A stretch of 64,000 bases of DNA from Burkholderia sp. 9120 (GCF_000745015.1 NZ_JQNA01000002.1:1178001-1242000), one strand, 5' to 3'. Shown: positions 28,180-36,932, numbered from the stretch's first letter. Notes: generated from the sequence alone by a model not told the origin. A program made the numbers and translations.

Positions 28180-28204
28180 GCGCGCTTGAGTGGTTGTGTG
28201 CTTG

Positions 28205-28219
28205 AGCCGCTGAGCGGCT
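28205..28219. terminator. Small hairpin between convergent genes
   Basis: AGCCGC-TGA-GCGGCT lies between the response regulator and PAS kinase stops. No T tract, so weak. Confidence 0.3.
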
Positions 28220-28260
28220 GAACGCCACACGTTGAGCGCGCCGCAGTTTGCGCGCGCCGC

Positions 28261-29925
28261 TCAGCGATACACCGGCAACCTGACCCGAAACGTTGCGCCC
28301 TGCCCCAAGCCGGGACTCTCGGCCACAATCGTGCCGCCGTGCAGATCCACGAGGTTCTTCACGAGCCACAATCCCAAGCCTAAACCCGCCACACGTCCGG
28401 AGCCCTCCGGACTGAATTGCTGGAAGCGCTCGAAAATCCGCTCCAGCGATTCTCCATCCAGACCCAGACCCGTATCGCGCACCGCCAGTTCGACGCGCTC
28501 GCCTTCCGCTCGCACCGACAGCGTGACACTCCCCTGCGGGCAGAACTTCACCGCGTTCGACACGAGATTCCAGACCACCTGCTTCATGCGGCTTTCGTCG
28601 GCGAGCACCATCGCGGAGGTGAGGTCGTCCGCGATCAGTTGCAGGCCCTTGGTTTCGGCATGCATGCGCATGTCTTCGGCGATGATGCCGGCCAGCGCGC
28701 CGAGATCGACCGGCTGCAAATTGACCGACAGTTTGCCCGTCACGATCGCGCCGCTGTCGAGCAGATCGTCGACCATGTGAGAGAGCTGGCGCGCGTTGCG
28801 TCTGATGACGTCGGTAGCGCGCGTGACATGCGACGGATCCGCCGCGCGCTGCAGCAGATCGGTCCACGACAGAATCGCGGACAGCGGTGAGCGCAATTCG
28901 TGGCTGACGGTGGTGACGAAATGGTCCATGGCCATCGCGAGACGTTCGCTGTGTTCGCGAGCGCGTTTCTCCGACGCGGCGATTTCCCGCTGCTCCAGTT
29001 CCACTTCCTTGCGCGCGGTGATGTCGAGCGTGAAGCCGATTACCGAACTCAGCGTGTTGTCGGCCAAAAAGCGGCCGACGCCGCGCACCAGAATCCAGCG
29101 GATCGCTCCGCTCGCCCAGCCGACCCGATAGTCGACGTCGAAATGCTCGTGGCTCGCCAAGCCCTGATGCATTGCGTCGCGCACGCGGTCGCGGTCCTCG
29201 GGATGCACGATCTCCTCGAGCAGGCGCTGTTCGGTGAGCACCGAGGTCGCACCTAAACCGAGGTTGCTCTTGCACTGATCGGTGCATTCGATCGCGCCCG
29301 TCGCGGGGTCGAGTTCCCATGCACCGAGTTGCGAAAACGCGAGCGCGAGATGAAAGCGCTCCTGATGTTCGCGCAACTGGGCCTTCGCTTCGTCGGCGAG
29401 CAGAAGACGCAATTGCGCCTGCGAGCGCAGCTTCGCGCGTTCGCGCTGGTCGCGCTCGTAGTCGGACAGGCCCTCGGTGACTTCGCTGACGCGCAGCGCG
29501 ATCTGACCGCCCTGCCCTTGATGCGCACCCAGCAGGCTCGCCTTGATCTTCCAGTAACGCGGCACGTCATGCGGCATATCGCTGCCGCTGTCTTTACCGT
29601 TCTCGCCATGACGCGATCCGGGCATCTCATAGCGAAACAACGGCGACCATTTCGCTTCGCCCGCGGACAACTCGCGCAGCGCGCTGCCCAACCAGGCACG
29701 GCGCGCTTCGCGCTGTTCCACCGGACCGAACTGGTTGACGTCGAAAATCGATTTACCCAGCAAGTCGCTCAACGACTGTCCCATCAACTCGAGATAACGC
29801 GCATTGGCCAGCACGATCTCGTAGCGATGATTGAGGATCAGATAAGCGTCCGGCAACGACTCGAACGCGGTAGCCGCGTCGAACCGATGCGAAGGGTGGG
29901 AGGAATTCTGGTGACGGCTATCCAT
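28261..29925 (-). CDS. PAS-domain sensor histidine kinase
   Basis: A 554-aa soluble kinase without membrane helices. Two PAS domains are visible: LPDAYLILNHRYEIVLANAR near the N-terminus and LALAFSQLGAWELDPATGAI in the middle, the latter ending with a PAC segment (VIGFTLDITARKEVELEQ). A coiled-coil linker leads to HisKA with His342 in VTTVSHELRSPLSAIL and an HATPase (NLVSNAVKF, DTGLGLDG, GLGLGLWLVKNL). The ligand is unknown. It is 20 bases downstream of the heme oxygenase gene on the same strand, so it belongs to the light-sensing locus and could act beside the phytochrome. Confidence 0.9.
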   Translation of the reverse strand: MDSRHQNSSHPSHRFDAATAFESLPDAYLILNHRYEIVLANARYLELMGQSLSDLLGKSIFDVNQFGPVEQREARRAWLGSALRELSAGEAKWSPLFRYEMPGSRHGENGKDSGSDMPHDVPRYWKIKASLLGAHQGQGGQIALRVSEVTEGLSDYERDQRERAKLRSQAQLRLLLADEAKAQLREHQERFHLALAFSQLGAWELDPATGAIECTDQCKSNLGLGATSVLTEQRLLEEIVHPEDRDRVRDAMHQGLASHEHFDVDYRVGWASGAIRWILVRGVGRFLADNTLSSVIGFTLDITARKEVELEQREIAASEKRAREHSERLAMAMDHFVTTVSHELRSPLSAILSWTDLLQRAADPSHVTRATDVIRRNARQLSHMVDDLLDSGAIVTGKLSVNLQPVDLGALAGIIAEDMRMHAETKGLQLIADDLTSAMVLADESRMKQVVWNLVSNAVKFCPQGSVTLSVRAEGERVELAVRDTGLGLDGESLERIFERFQQFSPEGSGRVAGLGLGLWLVKNLVDLHGGTIVAESPGLGQGATFRVRLPVYR

Positions 29926-29945
29926 AAGCGTATTCCGGGCGCGCT

Positions 29946-30614
29946 TCAATCGACGTTCGCGCAGGCCGCCGACGTGGGGCATTGCGCGAGTTCGATCAGA
30001 CGGTCGAACGCATCGGCCGCGCCGCGGCACGCTTCGTCGATCGTGGCTGGCGAGTGGACCTCGGCCGACAGCGCGCGGATAAAGGCCTGCCAGCGCGCGC
30101 CGAGCGTCTCGCGGCCAGCGGCGAGGTAACCGAGCGGATGCGGCGCGAGGCGGTCTTTCAGGCGCGCATATAACACCGCGCCGCCGAGTTGCGAACCTTC
30201 GATCACGTAGCAGACACCCCAACGGTAAGCCGCGCTTTGCGCGCCGCGCCATGGCTGCGTGCTAGTCGGTTCCGTCACGCCGGTGCGTTCATCTTGCCGG
30301 CGAGCCGCTGTGTGCGCGAGATCCGCGTCGATCAACGCAAGACGGTCAATGCGCGCCGGCAACGTGGACGCTTGCGGCCCGTCGTCGAACTTGTCGAGCC
30401 AGGCTTCGAGCGGTTCGAGCCAGTCGCGCAGTATCGCCAGATGCGCAAGATAATCGCGCAGCGCCACGCTCTCGACCGACAGCGGCATGATCACGTGCAG
30501 CAGTTCATGACGCGCCGCGGTGGCGGCACGCAATGCGCCGAGCGCGCCGTCTTTACCCGGCGACACGCGGTTGACGGATTCTGGTGTGTCGATCAAACGA
30601 GTCCGGTTCAACAT
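29946..30614 (-). CDS. bphO: Biliverdin-producing heme oxygenase
   Basis: A 222-aa protein of bacterial heme oxygenase size. The proximal His36 sits in LRAATAARHELLHVIMPL, and the distal-helix motif is YVIEGSQLGGAVLYARL. It should cleave heme to biliverdin, CO and iron, supplying the chromophore for the phytochrome encoded on the facing strand. The start at 30614 has no strong ribosome site, and its candidate TATAAT is only about 10 bases from the expected transcript start, so translation may be nearly leaderless. It shares an operon with the PAS kinase. Confidence 0.9.
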   Translation of the reverse strand: MLNRTRLIDTPESVNRVSPGKDGALGALRAATAARHELLHVIMPLSVESVALRDYLAHLAILRDWLEPLEAWLDKFDDGPQASTLPARIDRLALIDADLAHTAARRQDERTGVTEPTSTQPWRGAQSAAYRWGVCYVIEGSQLGGAVLYARLKDRLAPHPLGYLAAGRETLGARWQAFIRALSAEVHSPATIDEACRGAADAFDRLIELAQCPTSAACANVD

Positions 30615-30630
30615 GATTGAGTAGCGAATG

Positions 30631-30657
30631 ATTATAGGGGCGCGTGCGCGCACGCGC
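30631..30657 (-). promoter_or_regulatory. bphO promoter -10 box with adjacent 18-bp palindrome
   Basis: The minus strand reads TATAAT at 30631-30636. Immediately upstream, 30640-30657 is a perfect 18-bp palindrome of alternating purine and pyrimidine (gcgcgtgcgcgcacgcgc) that occupies the -35 position. No standard -35 box is seen, so the palindrome may be an activator or repressor site. Confidence 0.5.
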
Positions 30658-30799
30658 GATAGGCGATTTGCACGGGGTGCTTCGCATGGCGGCAGCGCGA
30701 AAATCGCGGGTCGACTGTCGCGCCAACTCGCTCGCGTAGAGCCTGTACACCGCGCGAGAAACGGCACGTGGATCACGCGAGAACCCACCACATCGAACG

Positions 30800-31609
30800 T
30801 CAAGCCGCGACCGGGCAACCGGCCTGTTCGAGTGCGCTTTGCGCGTGGTCATGCAGGTCGTCGCTGGTCAACGACGCGTCCGGCGAACGTACCCACGCGG
30901 CGATGCGCAGCGTCGCGCCGCCGCTGTCGGGATAGTCCGCCACCGTGATGACCGGCGCGAGCGTCGAGCCGCTCAACACGCGCGGTTCGTCGGCGACGAG
31001 TTTCTTCAATTCGCCGATCGCAGCATCGACATCCTTACGCTCGGCCAGGCCCACTTCAACCTCGATACGTTGCGTGCCGCCGCTGCTGTAGTTGATCACC
31101 GGATTGCTCCAGATCTGGCTATTCGGCACGAACACCGCATTGCCGTCGCCGCGTTCGATGCGCGTGGTGAACAGCCCCACTTCGCGCACGATGCCGGCCG
31201 CGGCGCCGCTACCTTCGATCACGTCGCCGACGCGAAACGGCCGCAACATCAGCAGCATCATGCCGGCCGCGATGTTCTGCAGCGTGCCTTGCAACGCGAG
31301 GCCGATCGCGAGGCCGGCTGCGCCGAGCACCGCCAGCACGCTGGCTGTGGCAATACCGACTTCGCCGAGCGCCGCGATGAACACCAGCACGCGCACGGCC
31401 CAGGTGCTCATGGCGGCCAGCATCGGCGCGAGCGTCGGGTCCGCATGAGTGCGCGCGAGCGCGCGGGCAAACATGCTGCCGGCGCGATTGGACAGCCACC
31501 AGCCGACCACGAGGATCAGCACGGCGAGGACGATATGAAGGGCGTCGTGCGTCATCGTGACGAGCAGCGACGGCTGGAAATGCAATAGACGGGCAAGGAG
31601 ATCGTTCAT
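30800..31609 (-). CDS. Small MscS-type mechanosensitive channel
   Basis: A 269-aa protein with three membrane helices and the MscS core: the pore helix region SVLAVLGAAGLAIGLALQGT and LQNIAAGMMLLMLRPFRVGD, then the beta domain VFVPNSQIWSNPVINYS. It should open under hypo-osmotic membrane tension and release solutes. The start at 31609 (MNDLLARLLHF) is chosen because the first helix follows; upstream residues are not conserved-looking. It is on the minus strand upstream of neither bphO nor a partner, with a 185-bp gap to bphO. Confidence 0.93.
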   Translation of the reverse strand: MNDLLARLLHFQPSLLVTMTHDALHIVLAVLILVVGWWLSNRAGSMFARALARTHADPTLAPMLAAMSTWAVRVLVFIAALGEVGIATASVLAVLGAAGLAIGLALQGTLQNIAAGMMLLMLRPFRVGDVIEGSGAAAGIVREVGLFTTRIERGDGNAVFVPNSQIWSNPVINYSSGGTQRIEVEVGLAERKDVDAAIGELKKLVADEPRVLSGSTLAPVITVADYPDSGGATLRIAAWVRSPDASLTSDDLHDHAQSALEQAGCPVAA

Positions 31610-31738
31610 GGGTCGTCGTTCCGTTGCGATAGGTTCACCCGATGCAACCAAGCAGGATACGTTCCCGCCCTTTACAAAACGGTTGAGGCGGCACACGGCT
31701 TGCTCGACGGCTAGCGGTCCACGGCCGGGAGCGCACGC

Positions 31739-31954
31739 ATGAACCCACCTCTGAAATTACATGACCGCGTCAGTTGGAACACGCCGCAAGGGCTCACGCA
31801 CGGCAAGATCGTGCGTGTCATTTCTACCCATACGAGCGTGGACGGCAGAACCGTCGATGCGTCGGCGTCCGACCGGCATTACGAAGTGGAGAGCGACAAA
31901 AGCGGCAAGCATGCCGTGCATCGCGGGGAGGCGTTGCGGCGATTCAAGGCGTAG
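31739..31954 (+). CDS. DUF2945 (HVA1/Tudor-like) small protein
   Basis: A 71-aa hydrophilic protein, opening MNPPLKLHDRVSWNTPQGLT with HGKIVRVIS and HYEVESDKSGKHAVHRGEAL, which match the DUF2945 family (Tudor-like fold). Function unknown. GGGAG lies 8 bases before the ATG. It is divergent from mscS and convergent with the GGDEF-EAL gene 47 bases on. Confidence 0.85.
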   Translation: MNPPLKLHDRVSWNTPQGLTHGKIVRVISTHTSVDGRTVDASASDRHYEVESDKSGKHAVHRGEALRRFKA

Positions 31955-32001
31955 CGGAGGAATGAAGGAACGAACGAATGAATGAATTAAGCCGGGACGC
32001 T

Positions 32002-33714
32002 TCAGACAGCGCCCAACGGCTTCAGCAGATTGCACAACGCGGCAACCGTGATCGGCCGTGAGAACCAGAAGCCTTGCGCCTCGTCGCAACCCAGCGCTTC
32101 GAGTTGCGCGGCCTGTTCAGCGGTCTCCACGCCTTCGGCCGTTACGCGCAATTTGAGCGCGTGCGCCATCGCGATGATCGCGCCGACCAGCGCCTCGCAC
32201 TGCGGATCGCTGTTCATGCGCATCACGAACGAGCGATCGATCTTGAGACGGTTCAGCGGAAAACGCGTCAGATACGCGAGACTCGAATAGCCGGTGCCGA
32301 AATCGTCGAGCGCCACTTCCACGCCCAGTTCACGCAGCGCATGCAGCGTCTGCAAGGCTTGTTCGGTGTCGCCCAGCAGCACGCCTTCGGTGATCTCGAC
32401 TTCGAGGTACGACGGATCGAGCGCGGCGTCTTCGAGCGCGCTGCGTATCGTCTCGAACAGGTTCTGGCGCTGGAACTGTTGCGGCGATACGTTGACGGCG
32501 ATTCGCGGCAGATTGCCGGTCAGGCGCAGCAGCTTGCCGGCGTCGCGGCACGCGGTGCGGATCACCCATTCGCCGATTTGCTCGATCAATCCGGCTTCTT
32601 CCGCGACCGGCACGAATTCGACCGGGCTGATCAGTCCGCGCTGCGGATGATTCCAGCGCAGCAGCGTCTCGACCTGCGCGATACGGCCGTTCGACAGCGT
32701 GACCTGCGGCTGATACACCAGATGCAGTTGCTGCCGTTCAAGCGCTTCGCGCAGCATCCGCTCCAGTTCGAAACGGCGCGCGGCCTGCCCTTCGAGCGCG
32801 GTGGAAAAACGTCGCACCGCATTGCCATGCACCGCCGACGCCGCCGACAGCGCCACGCCCGCGCGACGCATCAGCGTGGGCGCATCCGCACCGTCGGCCG
32901 GATACGCGACGATGCCGATGCTCGCCGTGATGTTCAGCGCGGTGCCGCCGCAATCGATCGATTCGGCGATACGGCCGAGCGCTTCGGTGGCGAACGTTTC
33001 GGCTGCGGCGCCGCTTTCGTTGATCAGCAACGCGAACTGCGTGCCGCTGATCGACGCGATCGTGCCGTCGTTGGGAAAGAGCCCGCGCAATCGCTCGCCG
33101 ACAATCTGCAACACGAGTTCGGCCGCATGCAGGCCGAGCGCGTCGCGCAGTTTGCGCAGATGATCGAGTTCGGCGATCACGACGCTGAAGCCGTTGCCGT
33201 TGCGCGCACAGCGCTCGATCATCATGTCGAGGCGTTCGGTGAAAAGCGTCTGGTTCGGCAGGCGGGTCACGCCGTCGTGATGCGCGACGTACCAGAGGCG
33301 TGCTTCGGACAGCGCGTAGCGCGTCATGTCGATCGCAATGCCGACGTAGCGGGCCGGCTCGCCGACCAGCACCATGCCGGTCTGTGCCGAGTCCGTGACC
33401 AGCGGCGCCAGCGCAAGCACCACGCGAATCGTCGTACCATTGTGCCGCACGAAGGTCCACTCGCCTTCGTAGCGTGCGCCGATCGCCGCCAGTGGCGGCA
33501 ATTCGGCGCGGCGCTTCGCGAGTTCGGCCGGGTCGAACAGGGATTCGAACGACCGCGCGCCGAGCAACTCGTCGGCGGCGAAACCGGTCAGCTTTTCGAA
33601 AGCGGCATTGACGGCCTCAAACGTGCCGTGCGCGGTGCAGATGAACATGCCGTACGGCGCCGACGCGAGCGCAGCGTCGCGCGTGTGCGCATCGGCATAG
33701 AGGTGATGTTGCAT
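32002..33714 (-). CDS. PAS-GGDEF-EAL protein, probable c-di-GMP phosphodiesterase
   Basis: A 570-aa cytosolic protein. An N-terminal PAS domain (YGMFICTAHGTFEAVNAAFE) precedes a GGDEF domain whose signature is degenerate (SISGTQFALL), so cyclase activity is doubtful. The EAL domain has ETLLRWNHPQ in place of EALLRW, followed by SPVEFVPVAEEAGLIE, VEITEGVLLGD, DDFGTGYSSLAYL, LKIDRSFVMRM, AEGVETAEQAAQL and QGFWFSRP, all residues needed for catalysis. It is therefore likely an active phosphodiesterase that lowers c-di-GMP in response to an unknown PAS ligand. The start at 33714 lacks a strong ribosome site. Confidence 0.9.
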   Translation of the reverse strand: MQHHLYADAHTRDAALASAPYGMFICTAHGTFEAVNAAFEKLTGFAADELLGARSFESLFDPAELAKRRAELPPLAAIGARYEGEWTFVRHNGTTIRVVLALAPLVTDSAQTGMVLVGEPARYVGIAIDMTRYALSEARLWYVAHHDGVTRLPNQTLFTERLDMMIERCARNGNGFSVVIAELDHLRKLRDALGLHAAELVLQIVGERLRGLFPNDGTIASISGTQFALLINESGAAAETFATEALGRIAESIDCGGTALNITASIGIVAYPADGADAPTLMRRAGVALSAASAVHGNAVRRFSTALEGQAARRFELERMLREALERQQLHLVYQPQVTLSNGRIAQVETLLRWNHPQRGLISPVEFVPVAEEAGLIEQIGEWVIRTACRDAGKLLRLTGNLPRIAVNVSPQQFQRQNLFETIRSALEDAALDPSYLEVEITEGVLLGDTEQALQTLHALRELGVEVALDDFGTGYSSLAYLTRFPLNRLKIDRSFVMRMNSDPQCEALVGAIIAMAHALKLRVTAEGVETAEQAAQLEALGCDEAQGFWFSRPITVAALCNLLKPLGAV

Positions 33715-34193
33715 CGCGCCGGCCTTTGAATTTCCCAGGTGGTAACAGCGAACAGGCAAAAGCGAACAGGCGTTTCTTCAAGCGGGGCGCAACCGGTCCG
33801 GCCTCGCGAAATCGCTTCGGCATGCCCGCGTGAATTTTCGCAGAAGCCGCTGCCGGATGAGCGCCCGGATTAGCCCGGATTGCTCCCCGCCTCCACTCAT
33901 GTACGCCGGCCAACCGTGCGTATCATAACGGCTTTCCCGCCGCGCTCCCCTCGCGCCGGACGCGGATTCTTCACGGCAATCGTTTCCCTCCGTGTAATCC
34001 CCAATTCGCGCGCCGCGCCGGCTGTCGTTCGCCTGTCGCGCTGCTGTCGTTCAGCTGCGGGTCGGCTGCGGTTCAGTTGCCGTTCATTAGCGAATCGCGC
34101 ACCTCATACCGCACCGGCTATGGCCAGGATATTCCGTGCGTCATAAGTCAATACGCATCGGTGTTTCATCGCGTTGCACAGGGTGTCGCCGGA
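33715..34193. other. Intergenic region upstream of the LysR gene
   Basis: Divergent gap between the EAL gene and the LysR gene. I see no gene. Around 34020-34090 there are imperfect repeats of a gctgtcgttc-like unit, of unclear meaning. The LysR promoter lies at its right end. Confidence 0.45.
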
Positions 34194-34222
34194 TTGACGA
34201 CCGTTATATCCGTGGATATATT
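34194..34222 (+). promoter_or_regulatory. LysR gene promoter with overlapping palindrome
   Basis: TTGACG (34194-34199), exactly 17 bases, TATATT (34217-34222): a strong sigma-70 match about 80 bases before the LysR start. A 16-bp palindrome TATATCC-GT-GGATATA (34205-34220) covers the spacer and the -10, where a repressor would block polymerase. Confidence 0.65.
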
Positions 34223-34304
34223 TTGCTCGCACTTTCCCCGATACAAAGCGCCGTTCCGCCGCATCGATCCGCACGGATCCGCACGTCACCGAGTCCCGCA
34301 TTGC

Positions 34305-35225
34305 ATGTCCAAGGAAGTCATCGACTCGCACCTGCTCAAGGTGCTGCACACGCTACTGACCGAGTCGAGCGTGTCGCGCACCGCGACCTTGCTCGGCCAA
34401 TCGCAGCCCACGGTCAGCGTGGCGCTGCGCAAACTGCGCGACATGACGGGCGATCCGCTGCTGGTACGCAGCGGCAGCCGGATGGTGCCGACGCCGCACG
34501 CGCTGACCCTGATCGAACCCGCCGCGCAGGCGTTGAGCCATATCGCGGCGATCCTGCATCCCACCACGTCGTTCAATCCGGCCAACACCAGCCAGACCTT
34601 TCGAATCGGCTCGCCCGATTATCTCGACGCGTTCTTCGTGCCCGCCGTGGTCGACGCGTTCCATCGCGAAGCGCCGCACGCCAAGCTCGAATTCCGCCAT
34701 CTGATGATGGTGGACGGCGGTTACGAACACGGCCTGGAAAGCGGCTTTCTCGATCTGGTGATCGGCAACTGGCGCACGCCACCCGAGCATCTGCATCTGC
34801 AGCCGCTGTGCAAGGACGAACTGGTGTGCCTGCTGCGCAATGGTCATCCGATCAAACCGGGACGGCTCAATAAAGCGGTCTATGAAGAAGCCGAGCATCT
34901 GGCGGTGACGACCTACAACACGACCGCATGGGGCACGGTGGATATCGAACTCGCGCGCAACGGTTTGTCGCGCACGGTCACGACGACGCTGCCGTATTTC
35001 GGCATGGCGCCTTACGTCCTCGCGCGCTCCAATCTGCTGTTCACCACCACGCGCGCGCTGGCCACGCATTACACGAAACTGCTGCCGCTGCGCATTGAAC
35101 CGGTGCCCGGCGAACTGCGTGCGCTGACCTACTATCAACTGTGGCACGACCGCACGCATCGCAGCGTGGCCGCGATCTGGCTGCGCAGGCTGATCGCCAA
35201 CGTCGCGAAAGATCTGGCTTCCTGA
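34305..35225 (+). CDS. LysR-type transcriptional regulator
   Basis: A 306-aa LTTR. The winged helix-turn-helix is near the N-terminus (HTLLTESSVSRTATLLGQ and SQPTVSVALRKLRDMTGD), then an effector domain of the NodD/LinR-like branch (FRIGSPDYLDAFFVPAVVDA, and LESGFLDLVIGNW). The start at 34305 (MSKEVIDSHL) fits the family. The operon of Rieske oxygenase, rubredoxin and rubredoxin reductase converges on it from the right, so it may regulate that operon, but only position suggests this. An LTTR-type dyad lies in front of the Rieske gene at 38141-38160. Confidence 0.9.
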   Translation: MSKEVIDSHLLKVLHTLLTESSVSRTATLLGQSQPTVSVALRKLRDMTGDPLLVRSGSRMVPTPHALTLIEPAAQALSHIAAILHPTTSFNPANTSQTFRIGSPDYLDAFFVPAVVDAFHREAPHAKLEFRHLMMVDGGYEHGLESGFLDLVIGNWRTPPEHLHLQPLCKDELVCLLRNGHPIKPGRLNKAVYEEAEHLAVTTYNTTAWGTVDIELARNGLSRTVTTTLPYFGMAPYVLARSNLLFTTTRALATHYTKLLPLRIEPVPGELRALTYYQLWHDRTHRSVAAIWLRRLIANVAKDLAS

Positions 35226-35273
35226 TAAAACTTCCCGGCGGCTTCTCGCCGACTCCACACGCAAGCGCAAGAT

Positions 35274-35303
35274 AAAAAAACGCCGCAAGCAAAGCTTGCG
35301 GCG
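35274..35303 (-). terminator. Intrinsic terminator of the Rieske-rubredoxin operon
   Basis: A perfect 10-bp stem, CGCCGCAAGC with GCTTGCGGCG, loop of three, followed on the minus strand by TTTTTTTATC. It lies about 250 bases past the reductase stop, so the operon transcript would carry the whole heptamer repeat in its 3' untranslated region. Confidence 0.85.
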
Positions 35304-35404
35304 CGAACGGGATCAACGGATGCTTTTCAGGTTGACAGGCCCTGAGAACACCAGGCGATCACGAAGTGAGGTCGGTCAGAAGGAAGATTGTTATCGCGTG
35401 CTGC

Positions 35405-35562
35405 GTTAAGAGTTAAGGGTTACGGGTTACGGGTTACGTACGGGTTACGGGTTACGGGTTACGGGTTACGGGTTACGGGTTACGGGTTACGGGTTACGGG
35501 TTACGGGTTACGGGTTACGGGTTACGGGTTACGGGTTAGATGTTAGGCGTTAGGCGTTACGG
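35405..35562. repeat. Heptanucleotide tandem repeat (GTTACGG)n
   Basis: Thirteen perfect GTTACGG copies run uninterrupted from 35444 to 35534. To the left lie GTTAAGA, GTTAAGG, two perfect copies and an 11-base interrupted unit; to the right GTTAGAT, GTTAGGC, GTTAGGC and a final GTTACGG (35556-35562). That last unit supplies the TAA stop of the reductase on the minus strand. Degenerate flanks with a perfect core are typical of a slippage-driven array. Copy number may vary between strains. Confidence 0.95.
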
Positions 35563-36741
35563 ATTCGGCGGCGGCGCCATCGCTTTGATCAGCGCCGCTT
35601 TGCCCTCGACGGATTTGCCGAGCAACGCGAAGCCCAAGGTCCGTTCGCCATCCACCTGCGTGCACACCGCACGCGCCGCATGCACCGCTGTGTCGCCGCC
35701 GGTTTCGATCGACCACGCGCCCTCGCCTTCCGGCGTGACGACCACCGCGGGACTCGCCGGCGTCTTCACCGTGATCGGCATGACCGGGAACGCTACACGC
35801 GTCGGCTCGCCGGCCAGCGTGCGCGCCAACGCCCGCGCCGCGTGCATGATCGGCAGCACATACGGCTGCAATTTGCCGTCGATCGCCGCGCAATCACCGA
35901 GCGCGTAAATATCCGGCGCGCTCGTGCGACACCACGCATCGGTACGAATCCCCTGCTCGATCTCGAGCCCGGCCGCCGCGGCCAACGCCGTGCGTGGCGC
36001 GAGCCCGATCGCCGAGACCACGAGGTCGGCGTCGATCCGTTCGCCGTCGGCGAAACTCAGGCGGTAACCGTCCGACAGCCGATCGATACGACTCACGCTA
36101 CGGCCCGGATGAAAGCGGATGCCGCCTCCTTCGAGAGCGCGCGCGAAAATCTCGCCCACCTGCTGCGGCAACAGACGCGCCAACGGCGTGGTCGCCGGAT
36201 CGATCAGATCGACCGCGTAACCGACGGCGGCCAGGTCGTTAGCGAACTCGCAGCCGATCAACCCCGCGCCGAGAATCGCCACCGAACGGCAGCGCGTGAG
36301 CGCCAGCCTGAACCGCGCGTAGTCGTCGAGATCGTTGATCGACAACACGTCGTCCGCGCCGTCGCCGCCTACCAGCAAACGGCGCGGATCGGCGCCCGTG
36401 GCCAGCACGAGCTGGCGATAGCCGACCAGCGCGTTATCCACCAGCAGCGTGTGCTCGGCCGGCATGATGCGCTCGACGTTCTGATGCACGCGAATCCACG
36501 CGCCCAGTTGCGAGGCCATCGCCAGCGCGTCGAAACTCGCCAGCGCTTGCGGCTCTTTTTTCATGGCCAATGCGTTCGACAACATCGGCTTCGAATAGAA
36601 GCTGCCCGCGTCGCGGCTGATCATCACGATCGGCACGGCGCTGTCGAGCTTGCGCAGTTCGCGCGCCACCGTATAACCCGCCATGCCGGTGCCGACGATC
36701 ACCACCGGCGCCACGCCGTTCTCCTGCTGCGCGGCCGTCAT
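35557..36741 (-). CDS. Rubredoxin-NAD(+) reductase family FAD enzyme
   Basis: A 394-aa two-dinucleotide-fold flavoprotein. The FAD fold is VVIVGTGMAGYTVARELRKL, the NAD(P)H fold VAILGAGLIGCEFANDLAA, and the second FAD motif DIYALGDCAAIDG. SFYSKPMLSNALAMKK is typical of rubredoxin reductases (AlkT/RubB type). It should pass electrons from NADH to the rubredoxin encoded just upstream; the starts and stops overlap as ATGA (36738-36741). The stop codon lies inside the last unit of a heptamer repeat. In this operon the likely terminal acceptor is the Rieske oxygenase. Confidence 0.9.
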   Translation of the reverse strand: MTAAQQENGVAPVVIVGTGMAGYTVARELRKLDSAVPIVMISRDAGSFYSKPMLSNALAMKKEPQALASFDALAMASQLGAWIRVHQNVERIMPAEHTLLVDNALVGYRQLVLATGADPRRLLVGGDGADDVLSINDLDDYARFRLALTRCRSVAILGAGLIGCEFANDLAAVGYAVDLIDPATTPLARLLPQQVGEIFARALEGGGIRFHPGRSVSRIDRLSDGYRLSFADGERIDADLVVSAIGLAPRTALAAAAGLEIEQGIRTDAWCRTSAPDIYALGDCAAIDGKLQPYVLPIMHAARALARTLAGEPTRVAFPVMPITVKTPASPAVVVTPEGEGAWSIETGGDTAVHAARAVCTQVDGERTLGFALLGKSVEGKAALIKAMAPPPNP

Positions 36742-36905
36742 GCGACCACCTGCATTTCGAAATCGTGTTTGCCGGTCGCGCAGTCCGGACACAGCCAGTC
36801 GTCCGGCACGTCTTCCCAGCGCGTGCCCGCCGCGATGCCCGCTTCGGGCAGGCCCAGCGCTTCGTCATAGCGAAATCCGCAGATCACGCATTCCCATACT
36901 TTCAT
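36738..36905 (-). CDS. Rubredoxin
   Basis: A 55-aa iron protein, MKVWECVICGFRYDEALGLP then further to CPDCATGKHDFEMQVVA. The two CxxC pairs (CVIC and CPDC) that bind one iron atom, the aromatic Trp/Tyr residues and the DDWLCPDC segment are all in place. It carries single electrons between a flavoprotein reductase and a terminal enzyme. GGGAG precedes the ATG at 36905. The stop overlaps the reductase start; the Rieske oxygenase ends 27 bases upstream. Confidence 0.93.
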   Translation of the reverse strand: MKVWECVICGFRYDEALGLPEAGIAAGTRWEDVPDDWLCPDCATGKHDFEMQVVA

Positions 36906-36932
36906 GACTTCTCTCCCGAATCGCCGCGCGCG

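Noticed and set aside
35405..35562. CRISPR array
   Set aside because: The unit is seven bases with no spacers and no cas genes; it is a simple tandem repeat.
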